The notes under the pieces were generated by a model. It was given only the letters and a program-made list of their open reading frames with translations, did not search any database and was not told the origin of the DNA. From assembly GCF_002093975.1 (NCBI RefSeq), contig NZ_KZ084326.1, positions 1-64,000 of the forward strand: 64,000 nucleotides of DNA, read 5' to 3'. How positions within the stretch are numbered: the first letter of the stretch is position 1; each line of letters opens with the position of its first letter. This DNA is from Thermoactinospora rubra (lineage in GTDB: Bacteria > Actinomycetota > Actinomycetes > Streptosporangiales > Streptosporangiaceae). Below, piece after piece: positions 27,382-36,759 of the stretch. The position numbers and the translations under genes were made by a program.

Positions 27382-28529
27382 TCCTGGAGGGTGATCGCCT
27401 CGGCCGTCTTCCTGACGCCCTTGGCGATCAGTCCCTTCCACGGCGCGTAGGGGATCAGCTTGTAGTTCACCCGCAGCAGCCAGGCCACGAACTTGCTGCT
27501 CGGCACCATCCACTGGGCCACCCCTTCGCCCGACTTCTGGCAGCCGCGCACGTAGTCGCGCATGGCGGCCTCGTAGCGCTCGAACGCGCCGTCCACGCCG
27601 CGGCCCAGCTCGCCGGCCAGCACGTAGGCGCCCACCATCGCCAGGCCGGTGCCCATGCCCGACAACGGGGAGGCGCACCAGGCGGCGTCGCCGAGCAGCG
27701 CGACCCTGCCGTTCGACCAGCTGTCCATGCGCACCTGGCAGACGGCGTCGAAGTACAGGTCGTCGGCCTCCCACAGGTCCTCGATGAGCCGGTCCAGGAT
27801 CCAGCCCCCTCCGGCGTACTGCTCGGCGATGATCTTCTTCTGCTGGCCGGTGTCGTGCCGGTCGTAGGCGACGGCCGGGAAGTAGAACATGGCCTTCGCC
27901 TCGGTGTTGTGGCGGGTGGTGTAGAGGCCGGCCAGCCGTCTCGGCGTCATGTAGAGGTGGCCGGTGTACTCCAGGCCGAGGTGGTTGCGGGTGGTGAAGA
28001 CCGCGCAGTTGAGGCCGAGGCCGGTGACGAAGCGCTCCTCGGGGCCGAAGGCCAGCGAGCGCACCTTGGAGTGCACGCCGTCGGCGCCGATCACCAGGTC
28101 GAAGCGCCGGGTCGGGGTGCGCTCGAAGGTGACCGCCACGCCGTTGGCGTCCTGGGTGAGCGAGGCGATCGAGTCGCCGAAGACGTACTCGGTCCGGTCC
28201 TTGGTGAGGTTGTAGAGGATCTTCGCGAGGTCGCCGCGCTGGATCTCGATGTCACCCGCGAACAGGTCGGCGGGCATCCTGGCGATCGGCCTGCCCTCGG
28301 AGTTGACGTACGACATGGCGCCCATGCGGGTGCTGTTGCGCTCGACCTCCTCCAGGATGCCCATCTTGCGCAGGACGCCCAGGTGGGCGTGGCCGCGGAA
28401 GTCCACGGAGTGGCCGCCCTCACGCAGCGCGGGGGCGCGCTCGACGATCGTGGTGCGGTGTCCGTTGCGGTTGAGCCAGTACGCCAGGGCCGGGCCGGCG
28501 ACGCTGGCGCCGGAGATCAGGATGTCCAT
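27375..28529 (-). CDS. FAD-dependent monooxygenase (PHBH-like)
   Basis: This 384-aa flavoprotein has an N-terminal dinucleotide fold (ISGASVAGPALAYWLNRNG), the DG motif (VIGADGVHSKVR) and the GD motif (GRVALLGDAAWCASPLSGMG). The family hydroxylates aromatic compounds or tailors secondary metabolites, using NAD(P)H and O2. The substrate is unknown; it is a single gene, with the broken SARP-type regulator just upstream on the same strand (36 bp). That neighbour may be its activator. Confidence 0.9.
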   Translation of the reverse strand: MDILISGASVAGPALAYWLNRNGHRTTIVERAPALREGGHSVDFRGHAHLGVLRKMGILEEVERNSTRMGAMSYVNSEGRPIARMPADLFAGDIEIQRGDLAKILYNLTKDRTEYVFGDSIASLTQDANGVAVTFERTPTRRFDLVIGADGVHSKVRSLAFGPEERFVTGLGLNCAVFTTRNHLGLEYTGHLYMTPRRLAGLYTTRHNTEAKAMFYFPAVAYDRHDTGQQKKIIAEQYAGGGWILDRLIEDLWEADDLYFDAVCQVRMDSWSNGRVALLGDAAWCASPLSGMGTGLAMVGAYVLAGELGRGVDGAFERYEAAMRDYVRGCQKSGEGVAQWMVPSSKFVAWLLRVNYKLIPYAPWKGLIAKGVRKTAEAITLQDY

Positions 28530-28564
28530 GCCGTCGAGACTGCCGGGGCGCGCTCACCGCGCCC

Positions 28565-31492
28565 TCACCGCAGGCTCACCGTCGGGGAGGCGTCGATGAC
28601 CTCGTCGGTGAGCCCGGCCAGGCGCAGGGCCTGCCTCGGCGTGAGGCGGGCGCCCCGCCGGTAGGCGGCCGGATGGGCCCGCGCCGCCGTGCCGTCGACG
28701 GGCCGGCCGCGCAGCACGCTCGCCGCGCCCAGCAGGGCCGCGGCGGCCTCGGGCTCCTCCAGCCCGGCCAGCGCCTCGACGGGACGGGCCGCCTCGGTCA
28801 GCGCGCCGGCGGCCACCGCCGTCTCCATCGCCTCCACGAACCGCGCACGGGCGCCCGGCCGGTCGCCCGCCGCCTGGTCCAGCAGGCCTAGGCCCACGAG
28901 CGCGCGGGCCAGGTTGCCGATGGTGCGCATCCAGCCGGGTTCGAGGCCCGCCAGCGCCTCCTCATACAGCCGCCGCGCGCTCGCCAGGTCGCCCGTCATC
29001 CGCGCCACGTCCGCCCTGCCCCGCAGCGCGCACGCGGCGTAGGAGGGCAGGCCCGCCTTGCGCGCCAGCTCCCCGGCCCGCTCGTAGTCGGCCAGCGCGG
29101 CGGCGGGGTCGCCGCCGTCGAGCCGGTGGTCGCCCCGGCTGCACAGCATGTCGGCCAGGTCCTCCACCGCGCCGAGCCGTTCGGCCAGGGGGAGCGCCTC
29201 GTCGAGCAGCGCGGCGGCGCCGGCCGTGTCGCCGCCGACGGCCTTCAGCGCGGCCAGCGAGTCGATCGCCAGCGCGGTGCCCCAGCGCTCGCCCAGCGAC
29301 CGGAACAGCTCCACGGCCGTGGTGAACCGCCGCTCGGCCTCGGCGTGCCGGCCGCTCGCCAGGGGCGGGTAGCCGAAGATGAGGTCGGCCATCGCCCGCC
29401 GCCACGGGTCGGAGCCGGCGAGGGCCCGCTCCAGCATCGCGAGCGCCCCGCTGACGTCGGGGCGGCCGCCGGTGGTCATCGGCCACAGGAACGTCACGAA
29501 GGGATGGTCGCTCGCCGCGGCCGCGGCCGAGACCGCGGCCCGGTGCCGCGCCCACTCCGGATGGCCGGCGACGAGGAGGGCGGCCAGCACGTAGCCGTCG
29601 CTGGTCTCCTCGCCGGGCCGGGTCCGCGCCAGCAGGGCGGCCGCGTGCGGGACGGCGGAGCCGCGCAGCCCGCGTATCCACAGGTAGAACGCGAGCGCCG
29701 CGACCAGCTCGTAGCCCAGGCGCGTCCGCCCGGTGCCGGCCGCCCAGCCGAGCGCGGCCATGAGGTTGTCGTGCTCCGCGCTGAGGGTCTCCAGCCACGC
29801 CAGCTGGTCGGGGCCGCGCAGCCCCCGGTCGCCGCGCAGCGCCAGGTCCAGGAAGAAGGCGGCGTGCGCCTGCCGTACCTCGTCGGGGCCGGCCAGCTGC
29901 TCGGCGCAGAAGGCGCGGACGGTCTCCAGCATGCGGTAGCGCCCGCGGTGCACCTCGACCAGCGACTTGTCGGCGAGCGAGTCCAGCACCTCGGCCGGGA
30001 CGCCGCACACGCGCTCGGCGGCCCGCGCGTCGGCCGAGCCGGCGAAGACCGTCAGCCGGGCGGCCATGAGCCGCTCCTCCTCGCTCAGCAGGGCCCAGCT
30101 CCAGTCCACGACCGCGCGCAGCGTCTGGTGGCGCGGCTGTGCCGTACGGCTGCCGCGCGACAGCAGGCGGAAGCGGTCGGCCAGGCCCGCCTCCAGGTCG
30201 GCCAGCTCGTGGGTGCGCATGCGGGCGGCGGCCAGCTCGATGGCCAGCGGCAGCCCGTCGAGCGCGGCGCAGATCCGCTCGACGGCCTCGCCGGGTGTGA
30301 AATCGGGCCGTACGGCTTTCGCGCGGTCGGTGAAGAGGCGGGCGGCCTGCGCGGGCGGCAGGGGGCGCACCGGCCACAGGTGTTCGGGGGTGATGCCGAG
30401 CGGCTCGCGGCTGGTGGCGAGAACGCGCAGGCCGGGGCAGCGGGTGAGGAGGGCTTCGGCGAGCCTGGCGACGGCGTCGACGAGGTGCTCGCAGTTGTCG
30501 AGCAGCAGGACCTCGTCGGTCAGCGCGGCGGCCAGGCGGTCCAGCGGGTCGTGCGCCACGCCTGGGCGGTTGCCCTCGCGCAGGCCGAGGGAGGTGAGCA
30601 CGTACCTGGGCAGCTCGACGGGGTCGTGGAGCGGGGCGAGCTCGACCAGACGAGCGCCGGGCGCCGCCTCGGTGGCCAGGCGGGTCTTGCCCACGCCGCC
30701 CGGGCCGAGCAGCGTCACCAGCCGGGCCGTGCGCAGCAGCTCCCGCACCGAGGCCAGGTCGCCGTCGCGGCCGATGAGGCTGGTCAGCCGGGGTGCCTCG
30801 GTGCCGCGCAGGATCGCCTCGTGCAGCGCGGCGAGCTCGGGCGAGGGGTCGGCGCCGAGCTCGCCGGCGAGCAGCCGGCGGGTCTGCTCGAAGGCGAGAA
30901 GGGCTTCGGCCTGCCTGCCCTCGGCGCGCAGGGCACGCATCTGGAGCAGGCGAAACCGCTCGCGCAGCGGGTGGCGGCCGGCCAGCTCGGCGAGCTCGGC
31001 CACCAGCCCGGTGCGCTAGTCGCGGCGCAGGTCGGCCTCGATCCGGTCGGCGAGCGCTTCCAGGCGGCGTTCCTCCAGGTGGGCGGCGAAGCTCTGGGGA
31101 GAGCCGACGTCCGCCATGGCCGGGCCGCGCCACAGGTCCAGGGCCTCGCGCAGCAGTGTCGCGGCGCGCTCGGCGTCTCCCTCGTCGAGCGCGCACCGGC
31201 CTTCGGCGGCCAGGCGCAGGAAGCGATGGGCGTCGACGTGGTCCGGCCGGGCGGCGAGCCGGTAGCCGCCGGGCTCCATGGCGATCTCCACGACCTGGCG
31301 CAGCCGCGAGATCTGGGACTGCAGGCGGTGCGCGGTGGTGCCGAGCTCCTCCATCAGCTCGCCGGGGCTCACCGGCTCGCCCGCGCGGGCCAGGAGCAGG
31401 GCGAGCAGCGCGCGGCGGGCCGGGCCGCCCAGCGGGATCTCGGCGCCGTCGTCGCTCCAGGCCCGGGTGGAGCCGAGGATGCCGAAACGCAT
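28565..31492 (-). pseudogene. SARP/AfsR-like regulator (wHTH-BTAD-NB-ARC-TPR) interrupted by an in-frame TAG
   Basis: Read through the stop, this is a regulator of about 975 aa: winged HTH (residues 1-90, MRFGILGSTRAW), BTAD domain, NB-ARC ATPase (Walker A GPGGVGKT, Walker B VLLLDNCEHL) and a long TPR-like C-terminal region. An amber codon at 31016-31018 sits inside the BTAD domain, between DRIEADLRRD and RTGLVAELAELAG, in the same frame on both sides. A GTG 12 nt downstream (31003) could reinitiate translation and give a separate 812-aa ATPase/TPR protein. Start ATG 31492 has GAGG upstream. It may be a recent nonsense mutation, a split gene or an assembly error. Confidence 0.85.
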
Positions 31493-31497
31493 GCACC

Positions 31498-31917
31498 TCA
31501 CCCTAGGGCGTCGGCGAACGCCCTGATGTGGCCGGCCAGCTCGCGTGGCCGTTCGAGCCGCAGGCCGCCGTCCACGGCGACGACCGCGCGGCACTCGCGC
31601 TCCGTGGCCGCCTGGAGAGCGAGGAGGGCGCCGAGGGAGTGGCCGACCAGGAGGGGACGCTCGACGTGGAGGGCGTCCATGACGGCGCGGACGTCGTCGG
31701 CGAAGGCGCAGCTTTCCGCGGCCGAGGACCTGCCGTGCCCGCGCAGGTCGAAGGTGACGACGCGGTAGCCGGAGGCGAGGAGCGGAGCGAGCCGGTCCCA
31801 CGATCGCTGCGGCGTGGCGAGCCCGTGGATGAGAACCGCGGGCGGTTTGTCCGTGCCGGAGTCCCGCACCGCCAGCCGTACCGAGCCCGTGGTGACCGTC
31901 CGTCTGGTCCATCGCAT
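31498..31917 (-). CDS. Short alpha/beta hydrolase, C-terminally truncated
   Basis: The protein (about 139 aa) has the N-terminal half of an alpha/beta hydrolase: oxyanion motif LIHGLATPQRSWD, DLRGHGRSS, and nucleophile elbow VGHSLGALLALQ. It stops soon after the following strand (VVAVDGGLRLERPRELAG), so the cap and the catalytic His/Asp region are missing compared with the usual 250-280 aa. The SARP-like gene starts 5 bp after its stop, so the two are probably cotranscribed. ATG 31917 is chosen over TTG 31926. Two palindromes lie in its promoter. It is probably non-catalytic or a degraded gene. Confidence 0.7.
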   Translation of the reverse strand: MRWTRRTVTTGSVRLAVRDSGTDKPPAVLIHGLATPQRSWDRLAPLLASGYRVVTFDLRGHGRSSAAESCAFADDVRAVMDALHVERPLLVGHSLGALLALQAATERECRAVVAVDGGLRLERPRELAGHIRAFADALG

Positions 31918-31921
31918 GGTC

Positions 31922-31965
31922 GTCAACCTATATTGACGCGCCGCGATTCGTCAACCTTGGTTGAC
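31922..31965. promoter_or_regulatory. Pair of GTCAA-centred palindromes, probable operator
   Basis: GTCAACCTATATTGAC (31922-31937) and GTCAACCTTGGTTGAC (31950-31965) are spaced 28 bp apart between the divergent hydrolase and tatD. The second has perfect 7-bp arms. They look like tandem repressor sites; no obvious TetR-type or similar gene is adjacent. Confidence 0.6.
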
Positions 31966-31983
31966 CGACGCTAGATTGGGCAC

Positions 31984-32838
31984 GTGAGATCGCTACCCGC
32001 CCCGCCGGAGCCGCTGGCCGGCGAGGTCTTCGACAGCCACTGCCACCTGGACATCATGGTCGGCTCCCGGCAGGCGTCCTCCGGCGACCCGGTCGCCCAG
32101 GCGGCGCAGGCCGCGTCGGCCACCGTGGACGGCATCCTGGCCGAGGCCAAGGCCGTGGGCGTGACCCGGCTCGTCACCATCGGGTACGACCTGCCCTCCT
32201 CGCGGTGGAACGCCGAGCTCGCCGGGGCCCACGAGGACGTCTACGCGGGCGTCGCGATCCACCCGAACGAGGCGCACGCGGCCACGCCGGAGGCGCTGGC
32301 GGAGATCGAGGAGCTGGCGCGCCTGGAGAAGGTCCGGGCGGTGGGGGAGACCGGGCTGGACTACTACCGGGACTGGGCGCGCAGGGAGGACCAGCACGCG
32401 AGCTTCCGCGCGCACGTCGAGATCGCCAAGCGCACCGGGAAGGCGCTGGTCATCCACGACCGGGAGGCGCACGACGACGTGCTGGCCGTGCTCAGGCAGG
32501 AAGGACCGCCCGAGGTCGTGATCTTCCACAGTTTCTCGGGTGACGCGGAGATGGCCAAGCAGTGCGCCGACGCCGGCTACTTCATGTCCTTCTCCGGCCC
32601 GGTGACCTACAAGAACGCCGGCTACCTGCGCGAGGCCGCCGCCGTGGCGCCGCTGGAGCTCATCCTCGTGGAGACCGACGCGCCGTACCTGCCGCCGGTC
32701 CCGCACCGCGGCAAGCCCAACGCGCCCTACCTGATCCCGCTCGTCGTGCGCTGCCTGGCCGAGGTCAAGGGCGTGCCGGAGGAGCGGGTGTGCGAGGCGG
32801 TCGGCGCCAACGGCGTGCGAGCCTTCGGCGGATGGTGA
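31984..32838 (+). CDS. tatD: TatD-family metal-dependent hydrolase (deoxyribonuclease)
   Basis: This 284-aa TIM-barrel amidohydrolase-like protein has the first metal site FDSHCHLD, the glutamate in AVGETGLDYYRDW, histidines in FRAHVEIAKRTGK/VIHDREAHDD and FHSFSGD, and the final aspartate in LVETDAPYLPP. TatD proteins act as 3'-5' DNases in DNA repair and quality control. GTG 31984 was chosen. The position after metG and before rsmA follows the conserved actinobacterial order. Confidence 0.93.
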   Translation: MRSLPAPPEPLAGEVFDSHCHLDIMVGSRQASSGDPVAQAAQAASATVDGILAEAKAVGVTRLVTIGYDLPSSRWNAELAGAHEDVYAGVAIHPNEAHAATPEALAEIEELARLEKVRAVGETGLDYYRDWARREDQHASFRAHVEIAKRTGKALVIHDREAHDDVLAVLRQEGPPEVVIFHSFSGDAEMAKQCADAGYFMSFSGPVTYKNAGYLREAAAVAPLELILVETDAPYLPPVPHRGKPNAPYLIPLVVRCLAEVKGVPEERVCEAVGANGVRAFGGW

Positions 32839-32850
32839 GCTCTTCCGTCA

Positions 32851-32888
32851 TCAGGACAGCCTCTTCAGGACAGCCTCTTCAGGACAGC
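32851..32888 (+). repeat. 14-bp tandem repeat overlapping a stop codon
   Basis: TCAGGACAGCCTCT occurs twice, plus a third partial copy. The stop codon of the minus-strand FG-GAP gene (32879-32881) lies in the third copy. Confidence 0.85.
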
Positions 32889-34054
32889 GAGGAGCCGAAG
32901 TCCGCGCCGCGGGCGGGCTGCAGGGGCTCCAGCCGGTCGGCGTTCCGCCCCAGCACCGAGATCGCGCCGTACGGCCCGCGGTCCGGGGCACCGACGACGA
33001 GCCGGTTGCCGGCGAAGGCGACGGCGGCGCCCTGCCGGGCCTCGGGCGCGGCGGGCTCCAGCGTGCGGTCCTCGTCCGGCCCGACCACCCGGACCGTGCC
33101 GGTCCCGGCGAGACCGATGGCGAGCCTGCCGTCGGAGGAGGCGGCCAGCGACACCGCGGACGTCTCCTCGATCCTCCTGCTCGCCTTCAGCTGCTGGTCG
33201 AACAGCTGGACGAACCCGGCCCGCGGCGCGCTGACCGCCAGCCCGGCCCTGTCCGAGTACGCCACGGCGTAGCCGAACCTGTCGCCCTGGTTCAGGCCCT
33301 GCGGCTCCCACTTGGTGGCGGTCACCTGGGCCGCGGTCACGTCCTCCAGCACCGTCATCGACCCGGAGTCGAGCTTGCCCTGGTCGATCTGCCTGCCGCC
33401 GCCGTCGTCGTTCTCGTACGGCACGCCGACCACGAGCTTGTTGCCCGGCCCGAACGCCAGGGCCCAGCCGAACTGGTCGCCCTGCTCCCCGTTGCCCGGG
33501 ATGCCGGTCGTCTCCTGGCTGTAGCGGCGCAGCCGGTCGACGCCGTCGCCGACGTACACCGCGCCCTGGTCGGGGGCGTTCGCCTCGTCCTCGTAGGGCG
33601 CGCCGATCGCGATCAGCGTCCCCTTGGCGGCGATCGACCAGCCGAAGTGCGCCTCCTGCTGGGGCTGGGGGGCGACGAGCCTGCGCGGCTCGGCGCCCGC
33701 TCCGCCGTGCAGGACATAGACGGCGCCCGCGTCGATGACGCCGTCGACGTCCGCGTACGGCGCACCGACGAGGAGATCGGCGCAGCGGTCGCCGTTGACG
33801 TCGGCCAGCCGTACGGCCCAGCCGTACCCGTCGGCCTCGCCCAGGGCGGGGGCGCCGAGCGGGACGATCTTGTCGCCCGACAGCAGGTGGACCGCCCCGG
33901 GGCCGGCGAGCGGGTCGCCGATCGCCAGGTCCTCCGCGCCGTCGCCGTCGAAGTCGCCGGCCACGGCGCGCGGGCAGTCGGCGGCCGACGCGGCGGGCTG
34001 GACGGCGGCCAGCGTTCCCGCCGCGAGCAGGAGGGCGGACAGCAGCCGTGTCAT
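32879..34054 (-). CDS. Secreted FG-GAP/integrin-like beta-propeller protein
   Basis: A signal peptide (MTRLLSALLLAAGTLAAVQP, cleaved near ASAADC) precedes about 360 aa with FG-GAP repeats, including calcium-loop-like motifs DFDGDGAEDLAIGDP and DVNGDRCADLLVGAPYAD, and several IAIGAPYEDE/VVGVPYENDD units. These form a seven-blade propeller in related proteins, usually for adhesion or as part of secreted enzymes; no enzyme domain is seen here. ATG 34054 is selected because it begins the signal peptide. It sits, together with the kinase, between tatD and rsmA, where many actinobacteria have rpfB. Confidence 0.88.
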   Translation of the reverse strand: MTRLLSALLLAAGTLAAVQPAASAADCPRAVAGDFDGDGAEDLAIGDPLAGPGAVHLLSGDKIVPLGAPALGEADGYGWAVRLADVNGDRCADLLVGAPYADVDGVIDAGAVYVLHGGAGAEPRRLVAPQPQQEAHFGWSIAAKGTLIAIGAPYEDEANAPDQGAVYVGDGVDRLRRYSQETTGIPGNGEQGDQFGWALAFGPGNKLVVGVPYENDDGGGRQIDQGKLDSGSMTVLEDVTAAQVTATKWEPQGLNQGDRFGYAVAYSDRAGLAVSAPRAGFVQLFDQQLKASRRIEETSAVSLAASSDGRLAIGLAGTGTVRVVGPDEDRTLEPAAPEARQGAAVAFAGNRLVVGAPDRGPYGAISVLGRNADRLEPLQPARGADFGSSLS

Positions 34055-34106
34055 GCCTCCACCCTGCCTCTCGCGCCGCCCGCCCGCCACCTCTCACAGC
34101 CACCCC

Positions 34107-35699
34107 TCACAGCGTGACCTCTATCTGCTTGCCGTCCGGCAGGCCGGAGACCGTCAGGCGGAGGGGCGTGCGCGCCGGGGGCAGGTCGAACAGGAGGCGG
34201 CCGTCGACCCGGGCGCCCGGCGCGACCGAGGTGGGCACCTGGGCGGGCAGGGGCTCGTGGGTGCCGCCCTTGTCGTCCTGCAGGGTCGCCGCCGGGCTGC
34301 CGAGCGGCTGGTCCGTCCCGCCGGGATTGAGCACGGTCCAGCGGATCACGCACAGCTGGCCCTTGGTGCTGGTGGTGCCCTGGTACTCGGTCAGGCCGCA
34401 GCGGGGGGCCTCGGCGACCACGAACTGGAGCGCGTCCACGTCCTGGCCGAGCGCGAACCTGCGGCCCACGTCGGTGGCGCGTTGCGCCTGCGTCTGCCCG
34501 GGCGTCGGGTTCTGGGGGCGCGGGCTGTCGGGCGAGGTCGCGATGAGGACCGCCGCGGTCACCGACGAGGCCACGAGCGCGGCCGCCGCGGCGATGAGCC
34601 AGCGGGTCACGGGCCTGCGCTCGGGCTCCGGCGGGTGGGTGGCCTGGTCGTGCACCGGGCTCACCGGCGCGGGCGGCGGGGTCCCGGTACCCGGATCGGT
34701 GAGGCGGCCGGCTCGCTGGGGCGCCGGGGTTCCGGTGCCCGGATCGGTGGGGCGGCTGCCGCGGTGGGGCGGCACCTCCTCGACCAGGTTCGCGGGCGGC
34801 TGCCACGAGTGGCTGAGCAGCTCGGTCGCCACGAGCGTGGGCGGGTCGCGGCGCTGGACCTGCGTCGGGGCCGCGGCGCCGCCGCCCACGAGGGCCAGGA
34901 CGAGGTCCTGGGCCGTCGGCCGGCTCGCCGGGTCCATGGCGGTCGCCTGCCGTGCCAGCTCGTTGAGCGGGGCGGGCAGGGCACCGAGGTCGGGCGGGGT
35001 GTTGACCACGCGGCTGGCCAGCGTCAGGACGCTGCCCTGGCCGAACGGGTGGCGGCCGTTGCCCGCGTAGGCCACCACGCACCCCCAGGCGAAGATGTCG
35101 ACCGCGGGCGTGACGGGCAGCCCCCGCACCTGCTCGGGAGCCCACCAGCCCGGGCTGCCCACGAGCTCGCCGGACAGGGTGAAGCCGCTCTCGCGGTCCA
35201 GGGCGCGGGCGATGCCGAAGTCGATCACCCTGGGCCCGGACAGGGACAGGATGACGTTGGCGGGCTTGAGGTCGCGGTGGACGAGGCCGGCGTTGTGGAT
35301 GGCCGCGAGCGCCGCCGCCATGCCCAGGGCCACGCCGTGGAGCGTGCCGGCGTCCAGCTGGCCGTACTTGGCGATCTGCTCCGACAGGGGGGTGCCGGCG
35401 ATGTACTCGGTGACCATGTACGGCCGGCCGTCCTCGGCGTTGCCGTTGTCGAGCACCGCGGCGGTGCAGAACGACGCCACGCGCCGCGCGTTGTCGACCT
35501 CCGCGTGGAAGCGCGCGGCGAACCCCTCCTGGTTGGCGAACTCGCTCCTGACGACCTTCACCGCCACCAGGCGGCCCGTGGGGGCGCGGGCCAGGAAGAC
35601 GGTGCCCATGCCGCCCTCGCCCAGCCGCCCGATCAGGCGGTACGGGCCGATCTGGCGCTTGTCCGTCGGCCGGAGCGGCGCCGCGCCGGTTGGCTCCAT
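34107..35699 (-). CDS. Serine/threonine protein kinase with extracellular sensor domain
   Basis: This 530-aa PknB-type kinase has the glycine-rich loop LGEGGMGTVFLA, the lysine in VAVKVV, the catalytic loop HRDLKPANV, DFG in VIDFGIARA and the APE equivalent WWAPEQV. After a Pro/Thr-rich linker with a near-repeat (TDPGTGTPAP and TDPGTGTPPP) comes one membrane helix (WLIAAAAALVASSVTAAVLI). An outer domain of about 150 aa follows, with two cysteines (PRCGL, GQLCVIRW). The start at 35699 is preferred because GGAAGGGG lies about 9 nt upstream; ATG 35723 is the alternative. It is likely to sense an envelope signal. Confidence 0.9.
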   Translation of the reverse strand: MEPTGAAPLRPTDKRQIGPYRLIGRLGEGGMGTVFLARAPTGRLVAVKVVRSEFANQEGFAARFHAEVDNARRVASFCTAAVLDNGNAEDGRPYMVTEYIAGTPLSEQIAKYGQLDAGTLHGVALGMAAALAAIHNAGLVHRDLKPANVILSLSGPRVIDFGIARALDRESGFTLSGELVGSPGWWAPEQVRGLPVTPAVDIFAWGCVVAYAGNGRHPFGQGSVLTLASRVVNTPPDLGALPAPLNELARQATAMDPASRPTAQDLVLALVGGGAAAPTQVQRRDPPTLVATELLSHSWQPPANLVEEVPPHRGSRPTDPGTGTPAPQRAGRLTDPGTGTPPPAPVSPVHDQATHPPEPERRPVTRWLIAAAAALVASSVTAAVLIATSPDSPRPQNPTPGQTQAQRATDVGRRFALGQDVDALQFVVAEAPRCGLTEYQGTTSTKGQLCVIRWTVLNPGGTDQPLGSPAATLQDDKGGTHEPLPAQVPTSVAPGARVDGRLLFDLPPARTPLRLTVSGLPDGKQIEVTL

Positions 35700-35788
35700 G
35701 AGCGAGGCCCCTTCCTCTCCCATCCTCGTCCACCTGTGTCCGTCGCAGGTGGCCGGGTGCGGGAAACTGGATGGATGAGGGGAACAGT

Positions 35789-36634
35789 ATGAGCCTGCTC
35801 GGCCCTGTGGAAATACGTAATTTGGCCAACAAGCTCGATCTTCGGCCGACGAAGAAGCTGGGCCAGAACTTCGTGATCGACGCCGGGACGGTCAGGAAGA
35901 TCGTCCGCACGGCCGAGGTCGGCCCCTCTGACGTGGTGCTGGAGGTCGGCCCCGGGCTGGGTTCCCTGACGCTGGCGCTGCTGGAGAGCGTCGACCACGT
36001 GGTGGCGGTGGAGATCGACCCGGTGCTGGCCCGCCAGCTGCCGGTGACCGTGGGGGAGCGGGGGCTGGGTGCGAAGCTGACCGTCGTGGAGGCGGACGCC
36101 TTGCGTGTCGGCGTTTCTGACCTCGGTGGATATTTGCCGACAGCGTTGGTGGCGAACCTTCCGTATAACGTCGCGGTCCCTGTTGTGCTTCATCTGCTTG
36201 AAGCGGTTCCGTCGCTTCGCAAGGGCTTGGTGATGGTTCAGGCGGAGGTCGCCGACCGGCTGGCGGCCCGCCCGGGGTCGAAGGTGTACGGCGTGCCCTC
36301 GGTGAAGGCGGCCTGGTATGCGGACGTGCGCCGCGCGGGGCCGGTCGGGCGGAGCGTGTTCTGGCCGGTGCCGAACGTGGACTCCGGGCTGGTGGCGCTG
36401 ACCCGGCGGGAGCCTCCCGCCACCCGCGCCGGCCGCGAGGAGGTCTTCGAGGTGATCGACGCGGCCTTCGCGCAGCGGCGCAAGACGCTGCGAGCGGCGC
36501 TGGCCTCTTGGGCGGGTACGGCGGCGCGCGCCGAGGCGGCGCTGCGGGCCGCAGGGGTGGACCCGTCGGCTCGGGGGGAGCAGCTGGAGGTCGGGGACTT
36601 CGCGCGCATCGCGGAGAACCTGCCTCGCCCTTGA
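35789..36634 (+). CDS. rsmA: 16S rRNA (adenine1518-N6/adenine1519-N6)-dimethyltransferase
   Basis: This 281-aa KsgA/RsmA enzyme dimethylates two adenines at the 3' end of 16S rRNA during small-subunit maturation. The SAM site reads [17 protein letters not shown], the acidic loop AVEIDP, and the NLPY catalytic motif is in [15 protein letters not shown] 35789 is preferred over 35771 because GAGGGG lies 6 nt upstream. It is divergent from the kinase gene, and the order rsmA then ispE is conserved with one insertion (the NlpC/P60 gene). Confidence 0.95.
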   Translation: MSLLGPVEIRNLANKLDLRPTKKLGQNFVIDAGTVRKIVRTAEVGPSDVVLEVGPGLGSLTLALLESVDHVVAVEIDPVLARQLPVTVGERGLGAKLTVVEADALRVGVSDLGGYLPTALVANLPYNVAVPVVLHLLEAVPSLRKGLVMVQAEVADRLAARPGSKVYGVPSVKAAWYADVRRAGPVGRSVFWPVPNVDSGLVALTRREPPATRAGREEVFEVIDAAFAQRRKTLRAALASWAGTAARAEAALRAAGVDPSARGEQLEVGDFARIAENLPRP

Positions 36635-36759
36635 CGGTTCGTCCACAGGGGCGTCGGCTGGACGACTCGTTGTCCCCAGAACGCTTTTCGGCTCCGCGGG
36701 GCCGGGGGCCGGGAACCATTCTGGGCTCCTCGATTCGCTCAAACCTTCGAGGAGTCCCC

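Noticed and set aside
22936..27774. A 1612-codon open frame on the minus strand
   Set aside because: It runs antisense to the GT2 and metG genes and includes part of the GT-C gene in another frame. Its translation is Arg/Gly/Ala/His-rich, typical of a high-GC shadow frame.
28962..31496. An 844-aa Arg/Pro-rich minus-strand frame over the SARP-like gene
   Set aside because: It is a frame-shifted shadow of the regulator. The frame with BTAD and NB-ARC motifs is the real one, despite its TAG.
34107..35699. PASTA-type (PknB) peptidoglycan-sensing kinase
   Set aside because: The outer domain shows no PASTA repeat; it is a single unrecognised domain of about 150 aa with two cysteines.
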